Shown one piece after another: positions 38,343 to 46,089 of a stretch of 64,000 nucleotides of DNA. A model generated the notes under the pieces. The model was not told the origin of the DNA, did no database searches, and saw nothing but the letters and a program-made list of their open reading frames with translations. The stretch is from NCBI GenBank assembly GCA_017456805.1, contig JAFTIQ010000013.1, positions 88,516 to 152,515 of the forward strand. The letters are read 5' to 3'. Every line of letters starts with the position of its first letter. Positions within the stretch are counted from its first letter, which is position 1. This DNA is from Lentisphaeria bacterium (GTDB lineage Bacteria > Verrucomicrobiota > Lentisphaeria > Victivallales > UBA1829). The translations under genes and the position numbers were made by a program.

Positions 38343-38498
38343 GCAAAAAAATATCAATTTTTCGGAAAAACTTCAGAATTTTGCATCATTTTACGATTTT
38401 GATACAATAAAATCAGATATCTTACTATTTTTGCTGATTGGAGCACAGCGGACCTTCCAAAGAGAAGGATGGGAAGTCTGAAAACAGCACCATTCAAA

Positions 38499-38820
38499 TC
38501 ATGTCGCATACGCCCAGCCAACAACGTATCTCAACATGATCCAAAACAGTGAAAGCATTATCATTGAAACAATTTGCGAGATCGCCAAATATAAATACTT
38601 CTCATTTTCCTGCGTTTGTTCTTTGTAAAGAGAAAAAAACGTTTTCCAGGCAAAAAATTGTATCGGAAAAAGCAGAATCGGGTATCCATACGTTTCAAGA
38701 TACCACAGCATTTCTGTTTGGGGCAGGGGTCTGAAACCTTCTATTCCCAAAAGTCCAAGGATTCTTATACAAACCGCAGTTATCACAACGCCATTTTTCC
38801 GGTTAAGCGGCGAAGAATTA
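38499..38820 (-). pseudogene. C-terminal fragment of a small membrane protein
   Basis: The last ~80 codons read as two membrane helices (LLFPIQFFAWKTFFSLY and YLAISQIVSMIMLSLFWIMLRYVVGW). Upstream of about 38,820 the frame becomes unlike a protein and the opposite strand carries a different coding remnant, so the N-terminus is lost or unrelated. It marks the left edge of the accessory island. Confidence 0.4.
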
Positions 38821-38849
38821 TAGATACAGATAAAAATTGTACCGAAAAT

Positions 38850-39035
38850 ATCTTTATTCCACCTTGTACTCGTAATGTGTTTACAAAGTATTATACCCAA
38901 ATGGCAGTTTCCATAACGCAATGGACACAACAAGATGCTGAAGATTACCGTATGGCTATTGCAGATGCCTTGGCTGGATTGGTTAATGCTGCCGGCTATG
39001 GAATTAAGGATAAAACGGAGAATGAAAATGAGTGA
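38850..39035 (+). pseudogene. C-terminal remnant, probably of a first DUF262 gene
   Basis: About 60 codons in an open frame ending TRNVFTKYYTQ...WTQQDAEDYRMAIADALAGLVNAAGYGIKD. It overlaps the next ATG by 8 bases, as in two-gene DUF262 operons. The front of the gene is missing. Confidence 0.4.
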
Positions 39036-39522
39036 TATTGATTGCAATAAAAAAAGTTTTGCAGAGCTGATTCGCGACTACAATATAACCATCCCGTTGA
39101 TACAGAGGGAATATGCTCAGGGACGAGATAATGAGCAAGGCCAAGAAGTCCGCAAGAATTTTGTACCGAATTTGATCGAAGTATTAACCGGGGATGAAAA
39201 ATCTTTAGAGCTTGATTTTGTTTTTGGTGTAAAGAAGAGTGCGGAAGCAAATAACGAAATTTTAATTCCGCTAGATGGACAACAACGCTTGACTACCCTT
39301 TTGCTACTACATTGGTACTTTGGTGCACATCGTAATAAAAATTGGGCTTTTACCTATAAATCTAGGCGAATGGCTAACTTGAATACACAAGAATTTCTTA
39401 TACAGAAACGATCTGTAAATGGCTCGAAGAATGTGCCGGTGTGCAGGCAACTTCTGCCGCAGATTTCTGTAAACAGTATGCCGATTTTATCAAAAACACA
39501 ATTATGGGAGATGGAACCGTGA
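39028..39522 (+). pseudogene. Truncated DUF262 (GmrS-like) protein
   Basis: Residues 1 to about 112 match the DUF262 N-terminus: IPLIQREYAQGRDN, then LIPLDGQQRLTTLLLLHWY with the DGQQR nucleotide-handling motif. After TYKSR (about 39363) the sequence no longer resembles the family and continues in the wrong frame of another gene until a stop. A complete protein would be 500-700 aa. GmrSD/DUF262 enzymes restrict modified phage DNA; this copy cannot work. Confidence 0.65.
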
Positions 39523-39995
39523 ACAACAATATGACCAAAACAATTCTTGCCGATGTAAAATCGTTCAAAGCTGCAGCGTGTATCAATCAAAGTTTTGACA
39601 ATGCCAAAATCGAAATCCTGCAGAAACTGCTTCGTGAGTACATCGGAGCTGTTGATCTTTCGATTGACAACTGCGGTATTGCCATTGACTTTTATCCGGA
39701 CAAACCGTATAAAATCGGATTCCGCTATTGTGACGGAAGTTGTTTCTATGGGATTTCGCGCAAGGAAAAAAATGACGGGTTCACCAAATGTAAGTTAGAT
39801 GGTTTTCTGCCCGCAACAAATTGGTGGATTGCATACAGATATATCACAGAAAAGGAGTTTGATTGCAACTGGTTTGATTCAGACTTTCTTGCCGCCCAAT
39901 GGGAAAAAGATAACTTCGACAGTTTTAAGAAAATCATTCAGGAATGTATTACAGAAGTGAAAAATGTGATTTCTCAAAATCCTGAAATCAAGTAA
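39378..39995 (+). pseudogene. C-terminal part of a PD-(D/E)XK nuclease family protein
   Basis: Open frame from 39378 (LEYTRISYTETICKWLEE...) with the ATG at 39441 in the middle of the conserved segment, so the start is missing. The rest (ADFCKQYADFI; FDNAKIEILQKLL; DGFLPATNWWIAYRYI) resembles the back half of PD-(D/E)XK family proteins found in defence islands. It is joined directly to the broken DUF262 gene, which suggests a deletion or recombination event. Confidence 0.5.
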
Positions 39996-40020
39996 AAACT
40001 TTTTTTCTTCAAATAATCAC

Positions 40021-40049
40021 TTGTTTTTTGTGAGGTAGTATGGTATAAT
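40021..40049 (+). promoter_or_regulatory. Strong sigma-70 promoter
   Basis: TTGTTT, 17-base spacer, TATAAT with an upstream TGG (extended -10). It lies 26 bases before the next start. Confidence 0.7.
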
Positions 40050-40074
40050 AAGCGAGTGAGTTAGTGAGGTGCTT

Positions 40075-40374
40075 ATGGAAGATTATTCTGAGTATAAAGT
40101 TGAGGTTTCATTTCGGGAGAATAGTTGCACTTTTGAAGCAGGATGGAATACTTCTGTCGATTTATTCGAACAAGATGAAGTTTTTACTGTCCCCAATGGG
40201 TACAAAGCCTGGTATACTGTTCTTGATGCCAATGGGAAAGAAACTGCCATTGAAGGAAAAATGGGCGCAGGGGAATACCGTTTGCATGATGGCTATGTAG
40301 AGAAAAAGACAGACAAAGGCTGGATTAAGCCAAAACGATTTCAAGAACCATATATCAACCTCAAGGAGAGATAA
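40075..40374 (+). CDS. Small protein of unknown function
   Basis: 99 aa, beta-rich, acidic, no recognised motif, no signal. The ATG at 40075 has AGGTG 5 bases upstream; a GTG two codons earlier is less likely. It sits 6 bases before the UDG-like gene, under the promoter at 40021. Confidence 0.6.
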   Translation: MEDYSEYKVEVSFRENSCTFEAGWNTSVDLFEQDEVFTVPNGYKAWYTVLDANGKETAIEGKMGAGEYRLHDGYVEKKTDKGWIKPKRFQEPYINLKER

Positions 40375-40380
40375 AAGAAA

Positions 40381-41106
40381 ATGAATGAAGAAGACATCAA
40401 ACAACGACTTTTTAACTTAAACTTTAAGAATTTGTTGAAATATCAGGATAATTTTCCAATACAAAACCGCTATGATGACGAAAGCAAACTGGTGTGTTAT
40501 GGATTCTGTACAGAATGTGAAGACAAAAGGAATGTTTCCGAAGATGAAGTGTTGATGAGCCATGGTTGTCATTCTTCTGTGTATCAGGAAGTGATACAGG
40601 AAAAAACCACATTCACAAACAATGAACCTATTATGTTCCTTTTGGAGAATCCCGGCAGCGATTATGGGAATGGAGATAGCGTTACATATGATAACATCAC
40701 CAAAAAGCCTCCTGTAAAACACTTTTATTTTACACCAAATTGTGAATCATGGCCAGGAGATGACGATATAAACATAATTGCGAAAAATCCCTATGGAAAT
40801 TATTTTGCTTACTTAATGCAAAAATATTCACTTGGAAATGTATATATAACAAACTGCATAAAATGCAAATATACAGAAAACTATGAAGCATCAAAAAATT
40901 GCTGTAAGAAATGGTTGAAAGCAGAAATTGAGATTTTCAAGCCAACCAAAATAGTTTGCTTTGGCTGTGAGGCTGAGAGATTGTATAATTATTATTTTAA
41001 ACGTTCCGGAATTGAAATTAAACGATTATTGCATCCTGCTGCACGAAAACCTCGCTCTTACATTATAAAAGAGAATGACCAAAGATTGACCGATTTCTTC
41101 AAATAA
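40381..41106 (+). CDS. Uracil-DNA glycosylase superfamily-like protein
   Basis: 241 aa. The N-terminus has two Cys pairs (CYGFCTEC). The core shows IMFLLENPGSDYG (motif 1 position, usually GEAPG), VYITNCIKCKY, KIVCFGCEAERL and LLHPAARKP (motif 2 position, usually HPS). This is the pattern of UDG-fold proteins, here with divergent active-site residues. Function may be repair, or recognition of modified bases in a defence setting. A second gene after 40075 in the same unit. Confidence 0.6.
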   Translation: MNEEDIKQRLFNLNFKNLLKYQDNFPIQNRYDDESKLVCYGFCTECEDKRNVSEDEVLMSHGCHSSVYQEVIQEKTTFTNNEPIMFLLENPGSDYGNGDSVTYDNITKKPPVKHFYFTPNCESWPGDDDINIIAKNPYGNYFAYLMQKYSLGNVYITNCIKCKYTENYEASKNCCKKWLKAEIEIFKPTKIVCFGCEAERLYNYYFKRSGIEIKRLLHPAARKPRSYIIKENDQRLTDFFK

Positions 41107-41291
41107 TCATTGATTACTTTGCTCAACTCTTCGTTGGGGAGTTGGTAGTAGCGGGTGTGGACTTTACGCAGATCGCGGCGGCTTGTCCAATGTTGGCAAA
41201 TTATACACGCTTTTTTCAAATCCCGGATGCGGATATAACGCTCCGGGATTTCGCTTTTCGGGTATTGAGCAACGGATATAAGATTTTTCAT
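41058..41291 (-). CDS. Small hypothetical protein, uncertain
   Basis: 77 aa (MKNLISVAQYPKSEIPERY..., with CIICQHW). The GAAAG upstream is a possible ribosome site. It overlaps the 3' end of the plus-strand UDG-like gene by 49 bases, which lowers confidence. Confidence 0.3.
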   Translation of the reverse strand: MKNLISVAQYPKSEIPERYIRIRDLKKACIICQHWTSRRDLRKVHTRYYQLPNEELSKVINDYLKKSVNLWSFSFIM

Positions 41292-41293
41292 TT

Positions 41294-41365
41294 TACTTTC
41301 TTTCCCGGTGAAAGAAAGTAAAACAAAGAAAGCCATATACCTTCCTTTCTTTCTAAGAAAGGAAG
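41294..41365. repeat. Two adjacent strong palindromes
   Basis: TACTTTCTTTC-CCGGT-GAAAGAAAGTA (41294-41320) and CTTCCTTTCTT-TCT-AAGAAAGGAAG (41341-41365). They share the AAAGAAAG core, are separated by a further AAAGAAAG, and have stems of 11 bp each. Either could end transcription of the phosphatase gene on the minus strand, but two related arms in a row look more like a small repeated element. Confidence 0.6.
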
Positions 41366-41389
41366 ACAAAGAAAATAAAGAAGTTGTTT

Positions 41390-41860
41390 TCATTCTTGTA
41401 ATATTTTCAGCATTATTTTTCTTACGATGGTGTTGGGCTGGATTTGTCGGTTGTTTTGTGTAAAATCTTCATCATCTTGGGCGTTGCGTTCGAGATAGCG
41501 GTTGAAGTACCAGTTCAGCACCTCTCCGACTGCTCCACTGCGGGAAATTCCGGCGGTACAATGTACCAACAGCGGCAGTTTGCCGTCATCGACGAAACGC
41601 ATGATATGTTCTGCCATAGCTTCATTGAACAACACTGCATTGCCCAAATCTTCCGGAGTTTCCGGCTCATTGCAGATATCGTCAAAGGTCAAAGTCAGCA
41701 AATGCGGGTGGTTGAGCAATTCTTCCGAAAATGGCGGCGTATCGTCAAATCCCCAACTGGAATTTATGCTGATGATTTTTGCTTTTGCCAATAACTCGAC
41801 TTCGGTCGGTGTTCCTTTGATCTTTTCAAAAAATATTCTCGGTAAAACTCTGATTTTCAT
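41390..41860 (-). CDS. Tyrosine/dual-specificity phosphatase-like protein
   Basis: 156 aa cytosolic protein. HCTAGISRSG matches the HCx5R(S/T) phosphatase loop; TFDDI upstream may supply the general acid. The N-terminus (IISINSSWGFDD) resembles rhodanese/DSP-like folds of gut bacterial phosphatases. It overlaps the upstream repeat-protein gene by ATGA, so it belongs to the sigma-54 transcript that starts near 42504. Possible targets: nucleic-acid ends, nucleotides or proteins; unknown. Confidence 0.75.
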   Translation of the reverse strand: MKIRVLPRIFFEKIKGTPTEVELLAKAKIISINSSWGFDDTPPFSEELLNHPHLLTLTFDDICNEPETPEDLGNAVLFNEAMAEHIMRFVDDGKLPLLVHCTAGISRSGAVGEVLNWYFNRYLERNAQDDEDFTQNNRQIQPNTIVRKIMLKILQE

Positions 41861-42480
41861 TCTCCAAAAATCCCCGGCTGATGTTTCAAAAGTTTGCGGC
41901 GCTGGTTGGGGTAGAGTTGTTTCAAGTCGCAGTGAATGGCGAACTGTGGCTGTTTTTTCAGCAGCATATCCCAGTAGTGGTTGGGACGTTTTTCAACTTT
42001 TGACCAGTCAAAATAAATTTCAAACTGCGGCTGATCGGCAAGAAGACTGAACCAGTTGCCGATAGAAAATTCCGCATTGATTTCATCCCAATCAATAAAT
42101 TCGGCGTATTCCGGTAATTGAGAGAGCAAACAGGATTTTTCCAACGAAGTCAAAAAAGCGTACAAATCGTGTGCTCTGCCTTGAGGAAATTTTCTCTTGA
42201 AAATCTCCGGGGTACGGTATGCCAGAATCATCAATTCCAAACGGCTGACACTTTCCCAATGGCAATATTCTTCAAACTGCGGTTGGGCGGCAAGCAGTTT
42301 ACTCCACGGCAGATCACAACGATTACGTAAATCGAACCACCAGCTGCTCTCTGGAACAAACTCCGGATATTCTGCCAGGAGCAAGAACCAGTACACCGCT
42401 TCTTCCGTCTGTTCCAAAACTCTGATTTCATCCGAATCGGCATTTTCCAGTTTTCTTTTCAATTCTTCTACAACGTTCAT
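41857..42480 (-). CDS. QPQF-repeat protein A
   Basis: 207 aa, unknown function. It contains at least four degenerate copies of a ~26-residue unit with the pattern W..LLa.QPQF...CdW (WSKLLAAQPQFEEYCHW, WFSLLADQPQFEIYFDW, WDMLLKKQPQFAIHCDL). The same unit builds the two larger proteins at 47290 and 48270. GGAGG 6 bases before the ATG at 42480 and the sigma-54 start site at about 42504 set this start and exclude the longer open frame. Likely a solenoid binding protein; inference. Confidence 0.7.
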   Translation of the reverse strand: MNVVEELKRKLENADSDEIRVLEQTEEAVYWFLLLAEYPEFVPESSWWFDLRNRCDLPWSKLLAAQPQFEEYCHWESVSRLELMILAYRTPEIFKRKFPQGRAHDLYAFLTSLEKSCLLSQLPEYAEFIDWDEINAEFSIGNWFSLLADQPQFEIYFDWSKVEKRPNHYWDMLLKKQPQFAIHCDLKQLYPNQRRKLLKHQPGIFGE

Positions 42481-42515
42481 TTTATCCTCCATGTTAAGGT
42501 TACATTTGTTTATAA

Positions 42516-42531
42516 GCAAATAGCGTGCCAA
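42516..42531 (-). promoter_or_regulatory. Sigma-54 promoter (minus)
   Basis: Minus-strand TTGGCACG-CTAT-TTGCTT. GG and GC dinucleotides are exactly 12 bases apart, as sigma-54 requires. Predicted start near 42504, just upstream of QPQF-repeat protein A. Confidence 0.85.
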
Positions 42532-42547
42532 AGTATATTTCAGGCAA

Positions 42548-42608
42548 GCACACTCTCGTCTGATTTCATATTTTGCACACTCCTGTCAAAAATTGACCAT
42601 TACACTCC
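42548..42608. promoter_or_regulatory. Candidate enhancer sites between two divergent sigma-54 promoters
   Basis: Three direct repeats: GCACACTC (42548-42555), GCACACTC (42575-42582) and TTACACTCC (42600-42608), spaced 27 and 25 bases. A sigma-54 activator needs upstream sites, and these sit between the two promoters where both could use them. Confidence 0.45.
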
Positions 42609-42630
42609 GGGGTTTACGCACAAAAATAAG

Positions 42631-42646
42631 TTGGCACGCTTTTTGC
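42631..42646 (+). promoter_or_regulatory. Sigma-54 promoter (plus)
   Basis: TTGGCACG-CTTT-TTGCTT, GG to GC spacing exactly 12. Predicted start near 42658, followed by a small hairpin TGGTTT-GACAGA-AAACCA and the ribosome site GGAGG of the first gene. Confidence 0.87.
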
Positions 42647-42680
42647 TTTATGGTTTGACAGAAAACCAATGGAGGTAAAA

Positions 42681-43157
42681 ATGAATACTGTTTTATTGAG
42701 AGTGTTGGCGGTGGTGCTGTCAGGAATTTCCCCGGAACCGCTGGAAGAAAAAGTTGTACCGTTTAACGCAATGCCAGCGGAATGTGCTGCTGTTTATGAT
42801 GCCGATATACGCCAACTCCGACAGGCCACTGCAACAGAAGTCATCACCAGTGATTTGGATGGCGATAGTAATGCAGAACTTTTGATTTTCAATGGCGAAA
42901 ACGGTTCTGGTGGTGAAGGCTGGGCAGTCATGCGGAAGGATAATGGAAAATATCGCAAAGCAGGAGATGTTTTCGGCATATTGTACAAATCCGGCAACGG
43001 TTTGATCGTAGAATCGCCCTGCGGTTGGACTGAAGCAACTTGGAGTTATTACACGATTGAACACGGTAAATTGGCATGCAAATTTGAAATTACGGTAAAA
43101 TACAGCAAACCAATCCGTCAAGCCCTCAAAGAAATCATAGTGAAGATATTAAAATGA
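42681..43157 (+). CDS. Putative exported protein with calcium-loop-like motif
   Basis: 158 aa. A short hydrophobic N-terminus (MNTVLLRVLAVVLSGIS) could be a signal peptide. The middle has TSDLDGDSNAELLIF, an FG-GAP/dockerin-like calcium loop. Function unknown. GGAGG sits 6 bases before this ATG; the ATG at 42669 overlaps the ribosome site and is rejected. First gene of the seven-gene sigma-54 operon. Confidence 0.65.
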   Translation: MNTVLLRVLAVVLSGISPEPLEEKVVPFNAMPAECAAVYDADIRQLRQATATEVITSDLDGDSNAELLIFNGENGSGGEGWAVMRKDNGKYRKAGDVFGILYKSGNGLIVESPCGWTEATWSYYTIEHGKLACKFEITVKYSKPIRQALKEIIVKILK

Positions 43158-43672
43158 GACAGGAGTTAAAAGAAAAGCTGTTGGCGACAGCTCCGATGCT
43201 TTACAAGTATTTTAAAGACAATCCGAAAAATATTATTGATTGCCCGGATGATCTTTTTGAGTTCATCTTTGAACTTTCAGTTAAGATCGAGGATTTCAAT
43301 AAGCGTTTCCCGCGCAGACGGGTGCGTTTTATGAAAGTGGCGATGGAGTACGGAGAATTTGTTGTTGTTACCAATAGACAGGTATTCACCGTCCAAAAAC
43401 TCATTGCCGCAACAACTTCACAAATCAGAAGTTATCGCCGCAGTCTGAAGCAAGCGTTGCAGGAACGGGCAAAAGCTATTGGTTCAACCGCACTCTTTGG
43501 CTCAAGCTTACTCCCGGATTGGAAACGGTTAATGCCGGATGACACTGACACTTTGCGGAAAATTTTGGAATATGCCGAAAAACGAGCCAGAGTCCCACAA
43601 GATCACGCCGATCTGGCAAACTGGTATAAAAAGTACTTGAATGAAGAAAAAAAAGATGAACTTTTTAAATAA
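43154..43672 (+). CDS. Unknown helical protein
   Basis: 172 aa, highly charged and helical, no motif recognised. It overlaps the preceding gene by ATGA. The C-terminus is rich in Lys and Glu. Confidence 0.6.
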   Translation: MRQELKEKLLATAPMLYKYFKDNPKNIIDCPDDLFEFIFELSVKIEDFNKRFPRRRVRFMKVAMEYGEFVVVTNRQVFTVQKLIAATTSQIRSYRRSLKQALQERAKAIGSTALFGSSLLPDWKRLMPDDTDTLRKILEYAEKRARVPQDHADLANWYKKYLNEEKKDELFK

Positions 43673-43688
43673 TAAAAGAGGCAAAACT

Positions 43689-44597
43689 ATGAGCAGCTAT
43701 TTCAGAAATTTTTCAATTCCATCGGATTCTGTCATTAAAGACATAATTGAATATGGTGATAATTTTCGAGCCAAATTAAGTTTTTTTGAGAATAATGAGT
43801 ACTATCCTATTGGTTTGTTTCCCAATGGGTTGAATTTAGACTTCTCCCCTTTGACAATTCTTTACGGCAATAATGGCAGCGGAAAGTCCACTATACTGAA
43901 TCTTATTGCAGAAAAAATGAATATCGGGCGGCGAACCCACATCAACAGCTCCCCGTTTTTTTCGTTTTTTGCAGAACTTTGCCAACTTTCTATTCATTCT
44001 GATTTTGACGATGATGATAAAAAATGCGATATCATTTCCAGCGATGACGTCTTTCAGCATTGTTTCAAAATTCGTAATATAAATAATGATATCGGCAAAA
44101 AACAATCAGCTTTGATTAATGAGGCTTTCAACAAAAGAGCTGATATTTCACGAGGAACTTATCAAATCCAGCCGTTGCAAGGTATTGATGATTTTGAGCG
44201 ATATAAAAAAGATCGGGATGATACCAGACGCTTGCGCCAATCATCATCCGCTTATATATCCAAGTACGCACAGCATTTTTCCAAACCGAACTCCAATGGC
44301 GAAACAGCACTGGATTTTTTTATCTCCAAAATTGATGGCGAAGGTGTTTATTTGCTGGATGAGCCGGAAAACAGTTTATCACCCTCTTTTCAACTTAAGT
44401 TGATGGAGTTTATAGAGCTTTCCGCGCATTGTGGAATGCAATTTATTATAGCGACCCATTCTCCGTTGCTGTTGGGTATGAAAAATGCCAGAATATTAAA
44501 TCTGGATGAAGAAGGTGCTCCGGAGCGGCAATGGGATGAATTGGAAAATATACAAATATTGCAACAATTTTTTGCTCAAAAAAAACAAGGGGAATAA
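43689..44597 (+). CDS. AAA/ABC-type ATPase (AAA_21-like)
   Basis: 302 aa. Walker A GNNGSGKST at residues 60-68, Walker B GVYLLDEPENSLSP, and the His switch IIATHSPLLLGM, the order seen in stand-alone SMC/ABC-like ATPases (also OLD and retron or Gabija partners). A DDDDKKCD-rich insert follows Walker A. There is no fused nuclease. Second-messenger or DNA-end sensing is possible but not shown. In the sigma-54 operon, 16 bases after its neighbour. Confidence 0.85.
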   Translation: MSSYFRNFSIPSDSVIKDIIEYGDNFRAKLSFFENNEYYPIGLFPNGLNLDFSPLTILYGNNGSGKSTILNLIAEKMNIGRRTHINSSPFFSFFAELCQLSIHSDFDDDDKKCDIISSDDVFQHCFKIRNINNDIGKKQSALINEAFNKRADISRGTYQIQPLQGIDDFERYKKDRDDTRRLRQSSSAYISKYAQHFSKPNSNGETALDFFISKIDGEGVYLLDEPENSLSPSFQLKLMEFIELSAHCGMQFIIATHSPLLLGMKNARILNLDEEGAPERQWDELENIQILQQFFAQKKQGE

Positions 44598-44996
44598 ATG
44601 AGATACTCTGAATATTTTGTACAGGTAGCTTTGCTGGCAGAAAAAGGCGATGTTGTTGAAGCGGAGCGCTTGCTGCGGGAAGCGGAACGTTATTCACAAA
44701 AAAGCGTTACCAATCATGCGGCTTTGTGTGCTAAATCGTGGGCGTGGTATCTCAAAAATCCGGATAATGCCATCCGTTGTCTTCTGGAAGCGGAGTGCAA
44801 CAATTCCGATGTCCGCAGCCTTTTGGAAATCGCCGAAACCTACATAGAATTGGCATTGCACGAAACTGCTTGCAAACGGTGTATAAAAAAAGCTATTCTG
44901 GCGGCAACAGATGAAGAAGGCTCGATGCGGATACAGGAATTTTTCAGTAAACACTCTCAATATAAGCCAATAGCAATGGAGAGTACAAATGGTTAA
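44598..44996 (+). CDS. Small TPR-like helical protein
   Basis: 132 aa made of helix pairs (ALLAEKGDVVEAERLLREAE; AWYLKNPDNAIRCLLEAE), which resemble tetratricopeptide or SEL1-type repeats. Starts directly after the ATPase stop and overlaps the next gene by 8 bases. Likely a protein-interaction partner. Confidence 0.6.
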   Translation: MRYSEYFVQVALLAEKGDVVEAERLLREAERYSQKSVTNHAALCAKSWAWYLKNPDNAIRCLLEAECNNSDVRSLLEIAETYIELALHETACKRCIKKAILAATDEEGSMRIQEFFSKHSQYKPIAMESTNG

Positions 44997-45588
44997 ATTT
45001 TTACGGCTTTATTACAACTATTTTCTGGTCAAGTGGGACTTCCGCAAGGTGCTTCCTGCGTATTTTATCAATAAAGTTACCGTCGAGGATTGCGGCGAAG
45101 AACTTGTTAAGTATCAGGGAGTCTGGGTGCGTAAACGCGTTGCCGCTATGTTGGAAAATGCTCAAAGAGTGTTGCCACCGCATTTTGCATTGAAGGTCGT
45201 CAGCGGGTTCCGCAACGAAACCGAACAGCTTGCTTTACGGGAAAAGTTCGGCAATAAGCAGCGTGTCGCAGCCGACAGCGGACATACTACCGGCGGTGCG
45301 GTGGATGTAACGCTTTTTTATTGCGGAAAAGAGGTAGATTGCGGAAGCAGATATTTAACTTTTACGCCGCAAACTCCCACCTGGAGTAATGCGTTGAACC
45401 GCAGTCAACAGCGTAACCGTTTTATCCTTTACAACGCCATGACCCAAGCGGGCTTTGTCAATTACCCGCTGGAATGGTGGCACTTTTGTTATGGCGATAA
45501 GATGTACGCCGCATATAAATTTGAGAAAAAAGCATTTTACGGAAAGGCAGAAATCCCATGGCAACCAGATTTATTCAAGACCGAATGA
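44989..45588 (+). CDS. VanX-like D-Ala-D-Ala dipeptidase (M15D)
   Basis: 199 aa. Zinc site SGHTTGGAVDV (His99, Asp106) and LEWWHFCYGD (Glu162, His165) match the SxHxxGxAxD and ExxWH motifs of VanX/DdpX. Family reaction: hydrolysis of D-Ala-D-Ala. No signal peptide is visible, so the cytosolic location fits VanX. Its role in a stress operon may be cell-wall turnover, or the target may be another dipeptide. It overlaps the PLD gene by 31 bases. Confidence 0.85.
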   Translation: MVKFLRLYYNYFLVKWDFRKVLPAYFINKVTVEDCGEELVKYQGVWVRKRVAAMLENAQRVLPPHFALKVVSGFRNETEQLALREKFGNKQRVAADSGHTTGGAVDVTLFYCGKEVDCGSRYLTFTPQTPTWSNALNRSQQRNRFILYNAMTQAGFVNYPLEWWHFCYGDKMYAAYKFEKKAFYGKAEIPWQPDLFKTE

Positions 45589-46079
45589 TTTATACCGAAA
45601 TCATCGCCAAACTCGTTCCGCAAGCAAAAAAGACTTTGTGGATTGCCACTGCTGACATCAAAGATATGTATGTCTCACAGAACGGACAAATGGTTCCGTT
45701 TCTGAAAATCCTTGCTGAATTGATCGGGAAAGGTGTGGAGATCCGCCTCATCCACGCTAAAGAACCCGGTCAGCCGTTCCGGGAAGACTTTGACCGTTAT
45801 CCCAGATTGCACAAGTATCTGGAACGGGTGCTTTGCCCAAGGGTACACTTCAAATGTATCATTATTGACGGTAAACAAGCCTACTTCGGCAGTGCCAACT
45901 TGACCGGAGCGGGAATGGGAGCAAAAGGCGAAAACCGCCGTAACTTTGAAAACGGTATATTGACCGATGAACCCAGTTTGATCGAGCCATTATCAGAGCA
46001 GTTCGACTCTGTATGGCGCGGAGCAAATTGCCCCAAATGCGGCAGAAGAGAATACTGCCCCGATTGCCCGATTCAATGA
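45558..46079 (+). CDS. Phospholipase D-like enzyme with C-terminal zinc finger
   Basis: 173 aa, one HxK motif: HFKCIIIDGKQAYFGSANLTGAG (His-x-Lys-x4-Asp, then the SxN block). Single-motif PLD enzymes act as dimers, for example Nuc-type nucleases or BfiI-like restriction enzymes. The last 20 residues (CPKCGRREYCPDC) form a zinc knuckle that could bind nucleic acid. Overlaps the VanX-like gene by 31 bases, coupling translation. Confidence 0.82.
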   Translation: MATRFIQDRMIYTEIIAKLVPQAKKTLWIATADIKDMYVSQNGQMVPFLKILAELIGKGVEIRLIHAKEPGQPFREDFDRYPRLHKYLERVLCPRVHFKCIIIDGKQAYFGSANLTGAGMGAKGENRRNFENGILTDEPSLIEPLSEQFDSVWRGANCPKCGRREYCPDCPIQ

Positions 46080-46089
46080 CAGGAAGATT

